In this document: one piece after another, positions 46,367 through 55,098 of the stretch | Layout of the letters: every line of letters starts with the position of its first letter | Numbering within the stretch: the first letter of the stretch is position 1 | Assembly: GCF_016342785.1 (NCBI RefSeq) | Contig: NZ_JAEINH010000006.1 | Span: 175,496 to 239,495 of the forward strand | From: Sanguibacter suaedae | GTDB taxonomy: Bacteria > Actinomycetota > Actinomycetes > Actinomycetales > Cellulomonadaceae | Length of the DNA: 64,000 bases | Direction of reading: 5' to 3' | The notes under the pieces: model-generated | What the model saw: only the letters and a program-made list of their open reading frames with translations | The model's database searches: none | Told to the model about the DNA's origin: nothing | Made by a program: the position numbers and the translations under genes

Positions 46367-47491
46367 TCAGCGCAGGACGCGCGCCCTACCCCCGCCGGCG
46401 AGCTTCGCCACCTCGGCCAGGCTGGCGGTCGAGGTGTCCCCCGGCGTCGTCATGGCGATGGCTCCGTGCGCGGCCCCGTACTCGACGGCCGACCGGATGT
46501 CGCCGATCTCCATGAGCCCGTACGCGAGGCCGGACGCGAACGAGTCACCGCCGCCCACGCGGTCGAGGATCTCCAGGTGCGGGCGGTGCGTCGACTCGGC
46601 AAAGCCCTCGGCACGGCTCCAGGCGATGGCACCCCAGTCGTTGTCGCTCGCGCTGTGCACGCCGCGCATCGTGGTGGCGATGACCTGGAAGTTCTCGTAG
46701 GTCGCGGCGGCCTTCTCGATCATCGCGCGGAAGGCCCCGGTGTCCAGGTCGGTGAGGTTCTCGTCGACACCCTCGACCTCGAAACCGAGGCTCGCGGTGA
46801 AGTCCTCCTCGTTGCCGATCATCACGTCGACGTACCGCGCGAGCCGCGTGTTGACCTCCTGCGCACGGGCCGGACCGCCGATGCCCTTCCACAGGGAGGG
46901 CCGGTAGTTGAGGTCGTAGGAGACGACGGTGCCGTGCTCGCGAGCGGACCGCATGGCGGCCTCCGCGACGTCGGCGGAGGACTCGGAGAGCGCCGCGAAG
47001 ATGCCTCCGGTGTGGAGCCAGCGCACGCCACGACGACCGAAGAGGTCGTCCCAGTCGACGTCGCCCGGCTGCATCTGGGAGATGGCCGTGTTGCCCCGGT
47101 CGGAGACACCGACGGCACCGCGGACCCCGAACCCGCGCTCGGTGAAGTTCAGGCCGTTGCGCACCGTGCGCCCGATCCCGTCGTAGTCGACCCAGCGCAC
47201 GTAGCTCGTGTCGAGCCCACCGGTGAGCATGAGGTCCTCGACCAGGCGGCCCACCTCGTTGTCGGCGAGCGCGGTGACGATCGCCCCGCGCAGCCCGAAG
47301 CACCGGCGCAGGCCGCGGGCGACGTTGTACTCGCCGCCGCCCTCCCATGCGTCGAAGCTGCGGGTGGTCTTGATGCGGCGCTCGCCCGGGTCGAGGCGGA
47401 GCATGACCTCGCCGAGGGAGACGACGTCGAAGTCGCAGTCCGCGGCGCTCTTCACGGTCAGGGAGCGGGTCTGGTGGGTCTGGTCGGTCAT
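46367..47491 (-). CDS. kdgK: 2-keto-3-deoxygluconate kinase (PfkB family)
   Basis: The 374-residue sugar kinase phosphorylates 2-keto-3-deoxygluconate to KDPG in uronate and Entner-Doudoroff-type routes. PfkB features are WEGGGEYNVARGLRRCFG near the N-terminus and RVGGGDSFASGLAYGLM with the catalytic Asp. Its role is set by its partner: the ATG overlaps the stop of the KDPG aldolase gene by four bases. The IclR regulator and its operator are upstream. Confidence 0.87.
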   Translation of the reverse strand: MTDQTHQTRSLTVKSAADCDFDVVSLGEVMLRLDPGERRIKTTRSFDAWEGGGEYNVARGLRRCFGLRGAIVTALADNEVGRLVEDLMLTGGLDTSYVRWVDYDGIGRTVRNGLNFTERGFGVRGAVGVSDRGNTAISQMQPGDVDWDDLFGRRGVRWLHTGGIFAALSESSADVAEAAMRSAREHGTVVSYDLNYRPSLWKGIGGPARAQEVNTRLARYVDVMIGNEEDFTASLGFEVEGVDENLTDLDTGAFRAMIEKAAATYENFQVIATTMRGVHSASDNDWGAIAWSRAEGFAESTHRPHLEILDRVGGGDSFASGLAYGLMEIGDIRSAVEYGAAHGAIAMTTPGDTSTASLAEVAKLAGGGRARVLR

Positions 47492-48138
47492 GCTCGTGCT
47501 CCGATCTGTGCGGCGAGGGCGACGGCCTCGGCGGTGCGGCGGGTGATCTCGGCCCAGTCCTCGGCCTCGACGAGGGCGCGGTCGACCATCCAGGAGCCGC
47601 CTGCGGCGAGGACGGACGGCAGGGAGAGGTAGTCGGTGAGGTTCGCGGCGCTGATACCCCCGGTGGGGACGAACCTCAGCCCGGGGAAGGGCGCGGAGAA
47701 CGCCTTGACGGCGGCGGCGCCGCCGACCGTGGCGGCGGGGAAGAGCTTGACGACGTCGAGCCCGAGGTCCAGCGCGGCCATGATGTCCGACGGCGTGGCG
47801 ACGCCGGGGAGGATCGGCAGGCCGGCGTCCTGGGCGCGGCGCACGACGGCGGGACTGAGGCCGGGTGAGACGAGGAACTGTGCGCCTGCTGCGGCGGCCG
47901 AGTCCACCTGGTCCGGGCGGACGACGGTGCCTGCTCCGACGAGGAGCTCGGGGAGCTCCTGGAGGGCGGTGAGGCAGTCCTGGGCGGCTGCGGTGCGGTA
48001 GGTGACCTCGATGACGTCCAGGCCTCCGTCGAGGAGAGCGCGCCCGAGAGGCAGGGCGTGGGCGGGGTCCTCGAGGACGACGACGGGGACGATGCGGGCT
48101 GCTGCGAGAGCGTCGGTGATCTGCTGGGAGCTGGGCAT
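47488..48138 (-). CDS. eda: KDPG/KHG aldolase
   Basis: Eda splits KDPG into pyruvate and glyceraldehyde-3-phosphate. The 216-residue protein has the TIM-barrel features RIVPVVVLEDP, EVTYRT, VGAGTVVRPDQV, PGVATPSDIMAAL, and VVKLFPAAT with the Schiff-base lysine, then VPTGGI. First gene of a two-gene operon with kdgK; no dehydratase or uronate isomerase is in the window. Divergent from an IclR gene, with a palindromic operator between. Confidence 0.93.
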   Translation of the reverse strand: MPSSQQITDALAAARIVPVVVLEDPAHALPLGRALLDGGLDVIEVTYRTAAAQDCLTALQELPELLVGAGTVVRPDQVDSAAAAGAQFLVSPGLSPAVVRRAQDAGLPILPGVATPSDIMAALDLGLDVVKLFPAATVGGAAAVKAFSAPFPGLRFVPTGGISAANLTDYLSLPSVLAAGGSWMVDRALVEAEDWAEITRRTAEAVALAAQIGARA

Positions 48139-48180
48139 GACCGTGTGGTCTCTTCTCCTGGTCGCGCGTTCGTCTGATAA

Positions 48181-48218
48181 GTTTCGTCATGGCAAACGCT
48201 TGTTCCTGATGACGAAAC
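48181..48218. promoter_or_regulatory. palindromic operator between eda and the iclR-type gene
   Basis: GTTTCGTCAT (48181-48190) and ATGACGAAAC (48209-48218) are perfect ten-base inverted repeats 18 bases apart. The spacer includes CAAACGCTTG (48193-48202), which fits the AANCGNTT core of LacI-type operators and is centred two bases from the outer palindrome. It sits in the only gap between divergent genes, so the adjacent IclR-type regulator, which is KdgR-like in context, is the likely binder. Confidence 0.7.
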
Positions 48219-48240
48219 CACCATAGCAAAGGAGGGACCT

Positions 48241-49047
48241 GTGGTCCCCCACGACGAGGCTCCCGTCAGGGGCGGTGACACGCGACGATCCGAGATCTCG
48301 CCCGTCCAGAGCGTCGACAAGGCGCTCCTCGCCCTGCAGGAGCTCAGCCGCGCGGGGCGCGGCGGTCTTGCCCTCCAGGACCTCGCCGCGACGCTCGAGC
48401 TCAACAAGACGTCGCTCCACCGCACCCTCTCCGCGCTGCGCTTCCGAGGGTTCGTCGACCAGTCACCGCAGGACGGCAGGTACGTCCTCGGGGCGGCCGC
48501 CTCGGCGCTGTCGTCCGCCTTCTTCGCCGACGAGAACCTGCCCGCCCTCCTGCGCGGCGCCCTCGTCGCCCTCTGCTCCGAGACCGACGAGCTCGTCCAC
48601 CTCGGCGTCCTGTCCGGCGCCGAGATCCTCTACCTCGACAAGGTCGAGCCGGCCCGCGCCGTCCGCGTGTGGTCCGCCGTGGGACGACGGCAACCGGCCG
48701 CCACCACCGCCCTCGGACGGGCGATCCTCGCCCACGGCCCGCTCGACGCCGCGACGGTGCGCTGGTACGCGGGCGACCGCCTCGACCCGGACCGTCTCCA
48801 CGAGATCCTCGACGCCGCACTCGCCGGCGGATTCGCCACGGAGAGCGAGGAGAACGAGGCCGGGATCAGCTGCCTCGCCGTCCCGCTCCTGCGGGACGGC
48901 GCACCGCTCGCCGCCGTGAGCATCACCGCCCCGGCGGACCGCATGACCGACGCACGACGGGCCAGGCTCGCCCGCACCGTAACGACGACCGTCGCCCCGC
49001 TGCTCCCCGCCGGCCTCACGCTACCCGCGGTCCTGGACCACGCATGA
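48241..49047 (+). CDS. IclR family transcriptional regulator, KdgR-like by context
   Basis: A 268-residue IclR-type regulator. The winged helix lies at about 20-82 (SVDKALLALQELSR, LQDLAATLELNKTSLHRTLS with the recognition helix), the effector domain follows (VHLGVLSGAEILYLDK, GRAILAH, and GFATESEENEAGISCLAVPL). KDG is the classic ligand of KdgR, but the effector here is inferred from the adjacent kdgK-eda operon. GTG start after a strong AAAGGAGGG site. Probably autoregulated through the divergent operator. Confidence 0.88.
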   Translation: MVPHDEAPVRGGDTRRSEISPVQSVDKALLALQELSRAGRGGLALQDLAATLELNKTSLHRTLSALRFRGFVDQSPQDGRYVLGAAASALSSAFFADENLPALLRGALVALCSETDELVHLGVLSGAEILYLDKVEPARAVRVWSAVGRRQPAATTALGRAILAHGPLDAATVRWYAGDRLDPDRLHEILDAALAGGFATESEENEAGISCLAVPLLRDGAPLAAVSITAPADRMTDARRARLARTVTTTVAPLLPAGLTLPAVLDHA

Positions 49048-49168
49048 CGGCGCGCCCCGCCCCGCACTGCGCCCCACCTGCGCATAGGCTGTGACCCGTC
49101 GGACCCGGGCGAGTCCTCTCGTCCGGCACATGGCAGCGGCACGCGGCAGCGACAAGGGATGGGGCGGC

Positions 49169-49552
49169 ATGACGGTTCTCGTGGCATACAACGAAACCCC
49201 GCAGGGAGAGGCCGCGTTCGCCGCGGCCTCGGAGGAGGCCGCGCGGCGCGGCGCCACCCTCACGGTGCTCGTCCTCACCCCGCAACCGGACGAGGCACCC
49301 GTGCCCACCCACCTCGCGCACCTGCTCACCACGGTGCCCGCCGAACGCGGGACCGTGGACGTCGCGTTCCGCTCCGACCGGATCGACGTGGCGGACGCCA
49401 TCCTCGACCACGCCGACGCCGTCGCCGCCGAGGTCATCGTCATCGGGTCGCGCAAGCGGTCGCCCGTCGGGAAGTTCCTCCTGGGCAGCACCACCCAGCG
49501 AGTCCTCCTCGACGCCGCCGTCCCGGTCCTCGTCATCAAGGCGCAACGCTAG
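49169..49552 (+). CDS. universal stress protein
   Basis: A 127-residue UspA-type protein with a nucleotide-binding motif GSRKRSPVGKFLLGST near the C-terminus, the usual alpha/beta order, and VPVLVIKA as last strand. A candidate TAGGCT -10 lies upstream near 49086. ATG at 49169 gives the standard start (MTVLVAYNETPQGEAAFAAA). Function is general stress; ligand unknown. Confidence 0.87.
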   Translation: MTVLVAYNETPQGEAAFAAASEEAARRGATLTVLVLTPQPDEAPVPTHLAHLLTTVPAERGTVDVAFRSDRIDVADAILDHADAVAAEVIVIGSRKRSPVGKFLLGSTTQRVLLDAAVPVLVIKAQR

Positions 49553-49606
49553 CCACCCGGATCCGGCCGGGGGACTCGCGCCCGCCCGCGCACAGGCCCG
49601 TCCTGC

Positions 49607-50728
49607 TCACACCTCGCGCAGAGCCAACCGGTACCCCCGCTTGACGACGGTCTTGATGAGCGCCCGGTCCCCCATCGCGTCACGCAGCCGTGCGATGGCC
49701 ACGTCGGCAGCGTGCGAGTCGCGCGACTCCCCCGGCAGGGCGCGCAGCACCTCCGCCCGCGGCACGACACCACCGCGCGCCGCGGCGAGCACACGCATGA
49801 CCTCGACCCCTCCGCGCGAGAGGGGGACCACCTCCTCGTCGAGCACGACGCTCGTCGCCCGCACCTGCAACGACCCCGCGACGGTCTGCAGGGCCTGCTC
49901 GCCGAGCCCCGCGTAGTACGCGACCATGGCGCGCACGAGGGACCCGAGGCGACCCCGGTCCGGGACCAGCGGGGCGATCCCCTCGTCCACCAGGGGCTTC
50001 GCGGTGATCGGACCGACGGCGACGGCGAGCAACGACTCGTCGAGCGCCCGCCCCACGATCCCCGGGAGCGCATCCTCGGACCGCGCCACGTCCAGCCACG
50101 CCGCCGCACCCGGGGCGGAGGTGAAGACGACCGAGTCGATCTCCCCCGCAGCGGTGGCGCGCACCGACGCCGCGAGCGCGGCCGGGTCCGGTGGCGGGCC
50201 CCAGCGGTAGACGACGAGGCTCTGGACGTGGGCGCCCGCGTCGCGGAACGACTGGTCGAGGCCGTCCGACCCGGCCCCGTGGTGCTGGATGGCGACGCGC
50301 AACCCGTCGACGCCCTCGCCCAGGAGGTACTCGGCGACCTCGGCCGACGTCTCGGACTCCGCCACCCAGTCGGTCTGGAGACCCACCTGCTGGACCGCCC
50401 CGCGGGCCTTGGGGCCGCGGGCCACGATGCGGGCGCGCGCGAGGACGTCGTGGAGCTCGGGGGCCAGGCCCACCGCGTCGGCGGCCTCGATCCAGCTGCG
50501 GAACCCGATACCCGTGGTGGCGACGACGACGTCCGGGGGGGCGGCGATCACGGCGCGCGTGTCCGCGACCAGGCGTTCGTCGTCGTGGTTGGGGACCATG
50601 CTCAGCGCGGGGGCGTACCGGAGCTCTGCGCCCCGCCTCGCGAGGGCGGCCCCGAGCTCCGCGGACCTCCGGTCGGCCGTGACGAGCACCGCGCATCCTG
50701 CCAGGGGTCGTCCGACGTTCACGCTCAT
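49607..50728 (-). CDS. uroporphyrinogen-III synthase-like regulator with winged helix (NnaR-like)
   Basis: The 373-residue protein has a HemD-like domain (about 8-265: CAVLVTADRRSAELGAAL, VVVATTGIGFRSWIEA, VAIQHHGAGSDGLD, VVFTSAPGAAAWLD) and an OmpR-type winged helix (about 290-372: VPLSRGGVEVMRVLAAA, HAADVAIARLRDAMGD, TVVKRGYRLAL). This is the architecture of NnaR, the nitrate/nitrite assimilation regulator of Streptomyces and mycobacteria. It overlaps the siroheme synthase stop by one base. It may regulate nitrate/nitrite genes elsewhere; synthase activity is doubtful and untested. Confidence 0.8.
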   Translation of the reverse strand: MSVNVGRPLAGCAVLVTADRRSAELGAALARRGAELRYAPALSMVPNHDDERLVADTRAVIAAPPDVVVATTGIGFRSWIEAADAVGLAPELHDVLARARIVARGPKARGAVQQVGLQTDWVAESETSAEVAEYLLGEGVDGLRVAIQHHGAGSDGLDQSFRDAGAHVQSLVVYRWGPPPDPAALAASVRATAAGEIDSVVFTSAPGAAAWLDVARSEDALPGIVGRALDESLLAVAVGPITAKPLVDEGIAPLVPDRGRLGSLVRAMVAYYAGLGEQALQTVAGSLQVRATSVVLDEEVVPLSRGGVEVMRVLAAARGGVVPRAEVLRALPGESRDSHAADVAIARLRDAMGDRALIKTVVKRGYRLALREV

Positions 50729-51963
50729 CAGGCCATCCTCTCCGCCGTGACCGGCAGAGTCGACCCGTCGAGGAGCTGTTCGAGGTCCACCTCGAGCAGC
50801 CCGGGTGCGGCGACGTCCCCGATGACCACCACCGCGGGGGACGTCACCTCGCGGCGCCGGGCGACGGCGACGACCGTCGCGAGCTCGGCCCGGGTGACCC
50901 GCTGGGTCGGGGTGCAGCCCCGCTCGACGATGGCCACGGGCGTGGTGGGCGAGGCACCGCGGACTAGCGCCCGGTGCACGGTGGCGGCGAGGGTCGCGAC
51001 CCCCATGAGGACGACGACGGTGGCGGAGCGGTCCCGGACGGCGAGGCACGCGGCGTCGGAGAGCTCGTCGTGCCCGTTGACGATGTGCACGGCGGCGACG
51101 GTGCCCCGGTGCGTCAGCGGGATCCCCGCCGCGGCGGGTGCGGCCACGGCGCTGCTCACACCGGGCACCACCTCGACGCTCACACCGGCCTCCCGGCAGG
51201 CGACGACCTCCTCGCCGCCGCGCCCGAGGACGAAGGGATCGCCACCCTTGAGCCGGACGACGGTCTGCCCGCGCCGGGCGCGGTCGACGAGGATGCGGTT
51301 GATCTCGTTCTGGGGCACGGGGTGGCGGCCCGGTGCCTTGCCGACGTCGACGACCTCCACGCCCGGACCGAGCTCGTCGAGGACGGCGACGGGACCGAGG
51401 CGGTCGGTGACGACGACGTCCGCGAGGGCGAGCGCCCGCCGTCCCCGGACGGTGAGGAGGTCGACGTCCCCGGGCCCGCCGCCGACGAGGACGACCCGGC
51501 CGGGGTGGTCCCGCCGGGTCACGGGGTCGGGCCGGGCGACCCTGCGACCCGGCGGGAGCGCACCGCTGCCGGCGAGCGCGACGTTCACCTCGTCCGCGGT
51601 GGGCACCCGCGCGGACGCGGCGGCGCCGACGGCGCCCGGGGTGACGCCGGGCGCACCGGCGGTGAGGCACCACACCCGTCGGCTCTCCGCCCAGGCGGCC
51701 ACCCGGGCATCGGTGGCGAGGTCCCCCGTCGCGGTGTGCACGAGCCACACGTCGTCGAGGTCGTCCGGCGTCACGACGTCCCGGCGCCACTCGACGTGAC
51801 CGTCGATGTGCAGGTCCACGAGCGCCTCGCAGATGCGGGGCGCGACCACCAGCACGTGCGCCCCCTCGAGCGCGAGGGCCGCCGCCCGGTGCGCGGCCGC
51901 GGGTCCCCCGCCCACGACGAGCACCTTCCTGCCTGCGGTGTCGACAGCCAGCAGAGTCGTCAT
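50728..51963 (-). CDS. cysG: siroheme synthase: precorrin-2 dehydrogenase / uroporphyrinogen-III C-methyltransferase
   Basis: The 411-residue protein has an N-terminal NAD-binding domain (VLVVGGGPAAAHRAAALA) and a C-terminal SUMT methylase (VVLVGGGPGDVDLLTVRGRR, VDVGKAPGRH, RLKGGDPFVLGRGGEEV, VVPGVSSAVAAPAAAGIPLT). It converts uroporphyrinogen III via precorrin-2 to siroheme, needed by nitrite and sulfite reductases. The start ATG follows GAGGGGGG. It is divergent from moaA and coupled to the NnaR-like gene, pointing to nitrite assimilation. Confidence 0.87.
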   Translation of the reverse strand: MTTLLAVDTAGRKVLVVGGGPAAAHRAAALALEGAHVLVVAPRICEALVDLHIDGHVEWRRDVVTPDDLDDVWLVHTATGDLATDARVAAWAESRRVWCLTAGAPGVTPGAVGAAASARVPTADEVNVALAGSGALPPGRRVARPDPVTRRDHPGRVVLVGGGPGDVDLLTVRGRRALALADVVVTDRLGPVAVLDELGPGVEVVDVGKAPGRHPVPQNEINRILVDRARRGQTVVRLKGGDPFVLGRGGEEVVACREAGVSVEVVPGVSSAVAAPAAAGIPLTHRGTVAAVHIVNGHDELSDAACLAVRDRSATVVVLMGVATLAATVHRALVRGASPTTPVAIVERGCTPTQRVTRAELATVVAVARRREVTSPAVVVIGDVAAPGLLEVDLEQLLDGSTLPVTAERMA

Positions 51964-52171
51964 GGTCCCCCCTCGGGTCCGTCGTCGGCGGCGGAGCGCG
52001 CTCCGTGGTCCCGGACCGCACCCCGTCGGTCCGGCTACCGTACGAAGTCGACGTTTCGGTCGGGTTGGTGCGGTGTTTCCCCGGTGCGTCGGAGTTCTCA
52101 CACCGTCGACGTCGGGCTTGAGAGACCAGGGCTGCGGGCGCCGTGGCCGCCGATCGTGGGGGCAGCGGCTG

Positions 52172-52177
52172 TAGCAT
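52172..52177 (+). promoter_or_regulatory. -10 box for a leaderless moaA transcript
   Basis: TAGCAT ends seven bases before the ATG at 52185, so the transcript likely starts at the start codon. No Shine-Dalgarno sequence is present. Confidence 0.5.
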
Positions 52178-52184
52178 CGACGGG

Positions 52185-53306
52185 ATGAGTACGGTCTCCC
52201 TCGGCATCCCGACGGTCGGACCGCGGGCCGAGGGGCTCGCGCTCCCGGCCCCCGGAGCGACGTCCGGGGAGAGGGCGGCGGGGGCCGGTCTCGTGGACAG
52301 GTTCGGCCGCGTGGCCCGGGACCTGCGCGTCTCGCTCACCGAGAAGTGCTCGTTGCGGTGCACCTACTGCATGCCCGCCGAGGGCCTGCCCCCGATCGCG
52401 CGCAGCAAGCTCCTCACGCCCGACGAGATCGCCCGGCTGGTGCGCATCGGCGTCGGGCTCGGCATCGAGGAGGTCCGCTTCACAGGTGGCGAGCCGCTCG
52501 TGCGCCGCGACCTCGTGGACGTCCTGCGCGCCACCCGGGACGCCGCCCCCGGCATCCCGTTGGCGATGACCACCAACGGCATCGGGCTCGACCGTGTCGC
52601 CGAGGACCTCGTCGAGGCGGGGCTCACGCGGGTCAACGTCTCGCTCGACAGCATCGACCGCGCGCACTTCGCGGAGCTCACCCGCCGGGACCGGCTGCCC
52701 GACGTCCTCGCGGGGATCGCCGCGGCGGCCCGGGCCGGCCTGGGGCCGGTGAAGATCAACGCCGTCCTCATGCCGGAGACCCTCTCCGGGGCCTGCGACC
52801 TGCTCGCCTGGGCCGTCGAGCACGGGTGCCGGCTGCGGTTCATCGAGCAGATGCCCCTGGACGCCGACCAGCGCTGGACCCGTGAGACGCTCGTCCCGGC
52901 GGCCACGCTCGTCGACACCCTGTCCCAGCGGTTCGACCTCACGGAGGCGGGGCGTGACGACCCGTCGTCGCCGGCCGAGGACTGGCTCGTCGACGGCGGC
53001 CCGGCCACCGTGGGGATCATCGCGTCCGTCACCCGGTCCTTCTGCGGGGACTGCGACCGGACCCGCATCACTGCCGAGGGGACGGTCCGGTCGTGCCTGT
53101 TCTCCGACGCGGAGACCGACGTGCGCGTGCTCCTGCGGGACGGAGCGGACGACGAGGAGATCGCGGCTGCCTGGCAGCAGGCGATGTGGGGCAAGCCGTT
53201 CGCGCACGGTCTGGACGCCCCCGAGGGCGAGCGACCCTCGCGAGAGCTCGGGCGGACCGAGACGTTCGCCGTGTCGGCACGGAGCATGGGAGCCATCGGT
53301 GGCTGA
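52185..53306 (+). CDS. moaA: GTP 3',8-cyclase
   Basis: MoaA, a radical SAM enzyme, starts molybdenum cofactor synthesis from GTP. The 373-residue protein has the [13 protein letters not shown] cluster motif, [13 protein letters not shown], the C-terminal second cluster FCGDCDRTR and RSCLF, and the C-terminal Gly-Gly. The N-terminal 40 residues are a variable extension. It couples to moaD, whose GTG lies eight bases inside it. Confidence 0.94.
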   Translation: MSTVSLGIPTVGPRAEGLALPAPGATSGERAAGAGLVDRFGRVARDLRVSLTEKCSLRCTYCMPAEGLPPIARSKLLTPDEIARLVRIGVGLGIEEVRFTGGEPLVRRDLVDVLRATRDAAPGIPLAMTTNGIGLDRVAEDLVEAGLTRVNVSLDSIDRAHFAELTRRDRLPDVLAGIAAAARAGLGPVKINAVLMPETLSGACDLLAWAVEHGCRLRFIEQMPLDADQRWTRETLVPAATLVDTLSQRFDLTEAGRDDPSSPAEDWLVDGGPATVGIIASVTRSFCGDCDRTRITAEGTVRSCLFSDAETDVRVLLRDGADDEEIAAAWQQAMWGKPFAHGLDAPEGERPSRELGRTETFAVSARSMGAIGG

Positions 53307-53559
53307 GTCGAGCACCCGCACCGTCCGGGTGCGGTACTACGCGGCGGCGGCCGAGGCCGCGGGCCGCACCGAGGAGACCGTCGACCTCGCGGGCAGCACC
53401 GTCGGGGATCTCAAGGTGCACCTGCGCGCCCGCTACGGGGCCCCCATGAGCACGGTGCTCGCACGCGCGTCGTTCCTCGTGGACTCGCGTGTCACGCGCG
53501 AGGACGCGCGCCCGCTCGGCGCGACGGTCGACGTCCTCCCGCCCTTCGCGGGCGGCTGA
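53299..53559 (+). CDS. moaD: molybdopterin synthase sulfur-carrier subunit
   Basis: An 86-residue ubiquitin-like carrier ending in PFAGG, whose terminal glycine is charged with sulfur and handed to MoaE. It starts at GTG within the end of moaA and is convergent with moaE. MoaD-type [18 protein letters not shown] is near the start. Confidence 0.87.
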   Translation: MAESSTRTVRVRYYAAAAEAAGRTEETVDLAGSTVGDLKVHLRARYGAPMSTVLARASFLVDSRVTREDARPLGATVDVLPPFAGG

Positions 53560-53574
53560 GGCCCGACGGTCGGG

Positions 53575-54024
53575 TCAGAGCCCGACCCACTCCGACACGC
53601 CGTCGGTGAAGTGCTGGCGCTTCCACACCGGGACCTCCGCCTTGATGCGCTCGACGAGCTCCGCGCACGCCGCGAAGCCCTCCGCCCGGTGCCCGCTGGC
53701 GACCGCCGCCACCAGGGCGACGTCCCCGACGCGCAGCTCACCGACGCGGTGCACCGCCGCGACCCGCAGGCCGGTGCGCTCCGTGACGTCGGCGCAGCAC
53801 CGGGCGAGGAGCTCCTCGGCCTGCGGGTGCGCCTCGTAGTCGAGCCCGACGACGGACCTGTCCGCGTCGTTGTCCCGCACGACGCCGCGGAACGTCACCA
53901 CCGCGCCGCACTCCGGGCCCGCGACCGCGGCCTCGACGGCACGCACCACGTCCTCGTCCACGACGTCCGACGTCACCCGTGCGACGAGCGGCACCCCGTC
54001 GGTGGTCCCTCGCTCATCCGTCAT
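53575..54024 (-). CDS. moaE: molybdopterin synthase catalytic subunit
   Basis: MoaE uses MoaD thiocarboxylate to turn cyclic pyranopterin monophosphate into molybdopterin. The 149-residue protein has GAVVTFRGVVRDN, LDYEAHPQAEELL, VAAVHRVGELRVGD and EVPVWKRQHFTDG with the conserved lysine. ATG at 54024 overlaps the fused moaC-moaB gene by 11 bases. Confidence 0.92.
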   Translation of the reverse strand: MTDERGTTDGVPLVARVTSDVVDEDVVRAVEAAVAGPECGAVVTFRGVVRDNDADRSVVGLDYEAHPQAEELLARCCADVTERTGLRVAAVHRVGELRVGDVALVAAVASGHRAEGFAACAELVERIKAEVPVWKRQHFTDGVSEWVGL

Positions 54025-55030
54025 GACGGCCGCCGCCCCGCACCTGGTCCAGGACGTGCTCGAGGACCTCGTCGAGGACCGACAGCCCGTCGCGGACGCC
54101 ACCGGGCGAGCCCGGGAGGTTCGCGACGAGGGTCCGACCGGCGAGCCCGACGAGCGCCCTGCTGAGCACCGCCGTCGGGGTGGCCGCGGTGCCGCGGCGG
54201 CGGATCTCCTCCGCGACGCCCGGGAGCTCCTCCGTGAGGACGGCTCGCGTCGCCTCCGGGGTGCGGTCCGTCCCGGAGATCCCCGTGCCCCCGGTGGTCA
54301 CCACGACGTGGGGCTCGCCCGCGACGTGCGCCGCGAGGACCTCCGCGACCTCCGCGTCGGCGACGACCACGGGCCCCTCGACGTCGAAGCCCCGCTCCGC
54401 GAGCCACCCGACGATCACCGGGCCGGTCGTGTCCTCGCGCTCACCACGAGCCCCGCTCGTCGACGCGACGACGACGACCGCCCGCCGCGGGTCGCCCGTC
54501 ACCCGGGTGGACTCCGCCTCCTCGGCGGCGCCGGGGCCGGGCTCCTCGTCGCCGGCGACTCCCGGGCGGGTCCACCGACCGTGCTTGCCACCGGTCTTCT
54601 CGACGAGCCGGATCTCCCCGAGGACGGCCGCAGGGTCGATGGCCTTGACCATGTCGTGGAGCGTCAGGCCTGCGACGGCGACCGCGGTGAGCGCCTCCAT
54701 CTCGACCCCGGTGGGCGCCTTGGTCCGTGCCGTCGCCTCGATGCGCACGGACGTCTCCTCGAGCTCGAACGACACGTTCACGCCCGACAGGGGGATCTGG
54801 TGGCACAGCGGGACGAGCTCCCAGGTGTGCTTCGCGGCGCTGATCCCCGCGAGCCGAGCCGTCGCGAGCACGTCCGCCTTGGGCAGCCCCTCCGCGCGCA
54901 CGAGGGCGACCACCTCGGCCGTCGTCTCGAGACGACCGTGCGCGACCGCGGTCCGCGCGGTGACCGCCTTGTGCCCGACGTCGACCATCCTCGCGCGGCC
55001 GTCGTCGTCGAGATGGGTGAGCTCGGTCAT
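54014..55030 (-). CDS. molybdenum cofactor biosynthesis MoaC-MoaB fusion
   Basis: The 338-residue protein fuses two enzymes. Residues 1-158 are MoaC (LTHLDDDGRARMVDVGHK, LCHQIPLSGV, TGVEMEALTAV, VEKTGGKHG), which makes cyclic pyranopterin monophosphate. Residues 180-325 are a MoaB/MogA-type domain (VVVVAST, TTGGTGISGTDRTPEATR, NLPGSPGGVRDGL), which adenylates molybdopterin or inserts metal. The linker of about 20 residues is acidic. Such fusions occur in actinobacteria. Ribosome site AGGTG upstream; a TAGCAT box at 55072-55077 may be its -10. Confidence 0.9.
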   Translation of the reverse strand: MTELTHLDDDGRARMVDVGHKAVTARTAVAHGRLETTAEVVALVRAEGLPKADVLATARLAGISAAKHTWELVPLCHQIPLSGVNVSFELEETSVRIEATARTKAPTGVEMEALTAVAVAGLTLHDMVKAIDPAAVLGEIRLVEKTGGKHGRWTRPGVAGDEEPGPGAAEEAESTRVTGDPRRAVVVVASTSGARGEREDTTGPVIVGWLAERGFDVEGPVVVADAEVAEVLAAHVAGEPHVVVTTGGTGISGTDRTPEATRAVLTEELPGVAEEIRRRGTAATPTAVLSRALVGLAGRTLVANLPGSPGGVRDGLSVLDEVLEHVLDQVRGGGRHDG

Positions 55031-55098
55031 GCGGCACCTGTTCCTGCGTCGGAGGCGGGGGTCGACGCGTCATGCTATCGCCGGTCGCGTCGGGGCAC

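Noticed and set aside
53071..53570. Minus-strand frames over the ends of moaA and moaD
   Set aside because: moaA and moaD fit their families on the plus strand, including the conserved C-terminal Gly-Gly of each. The opposite frames show no domain.
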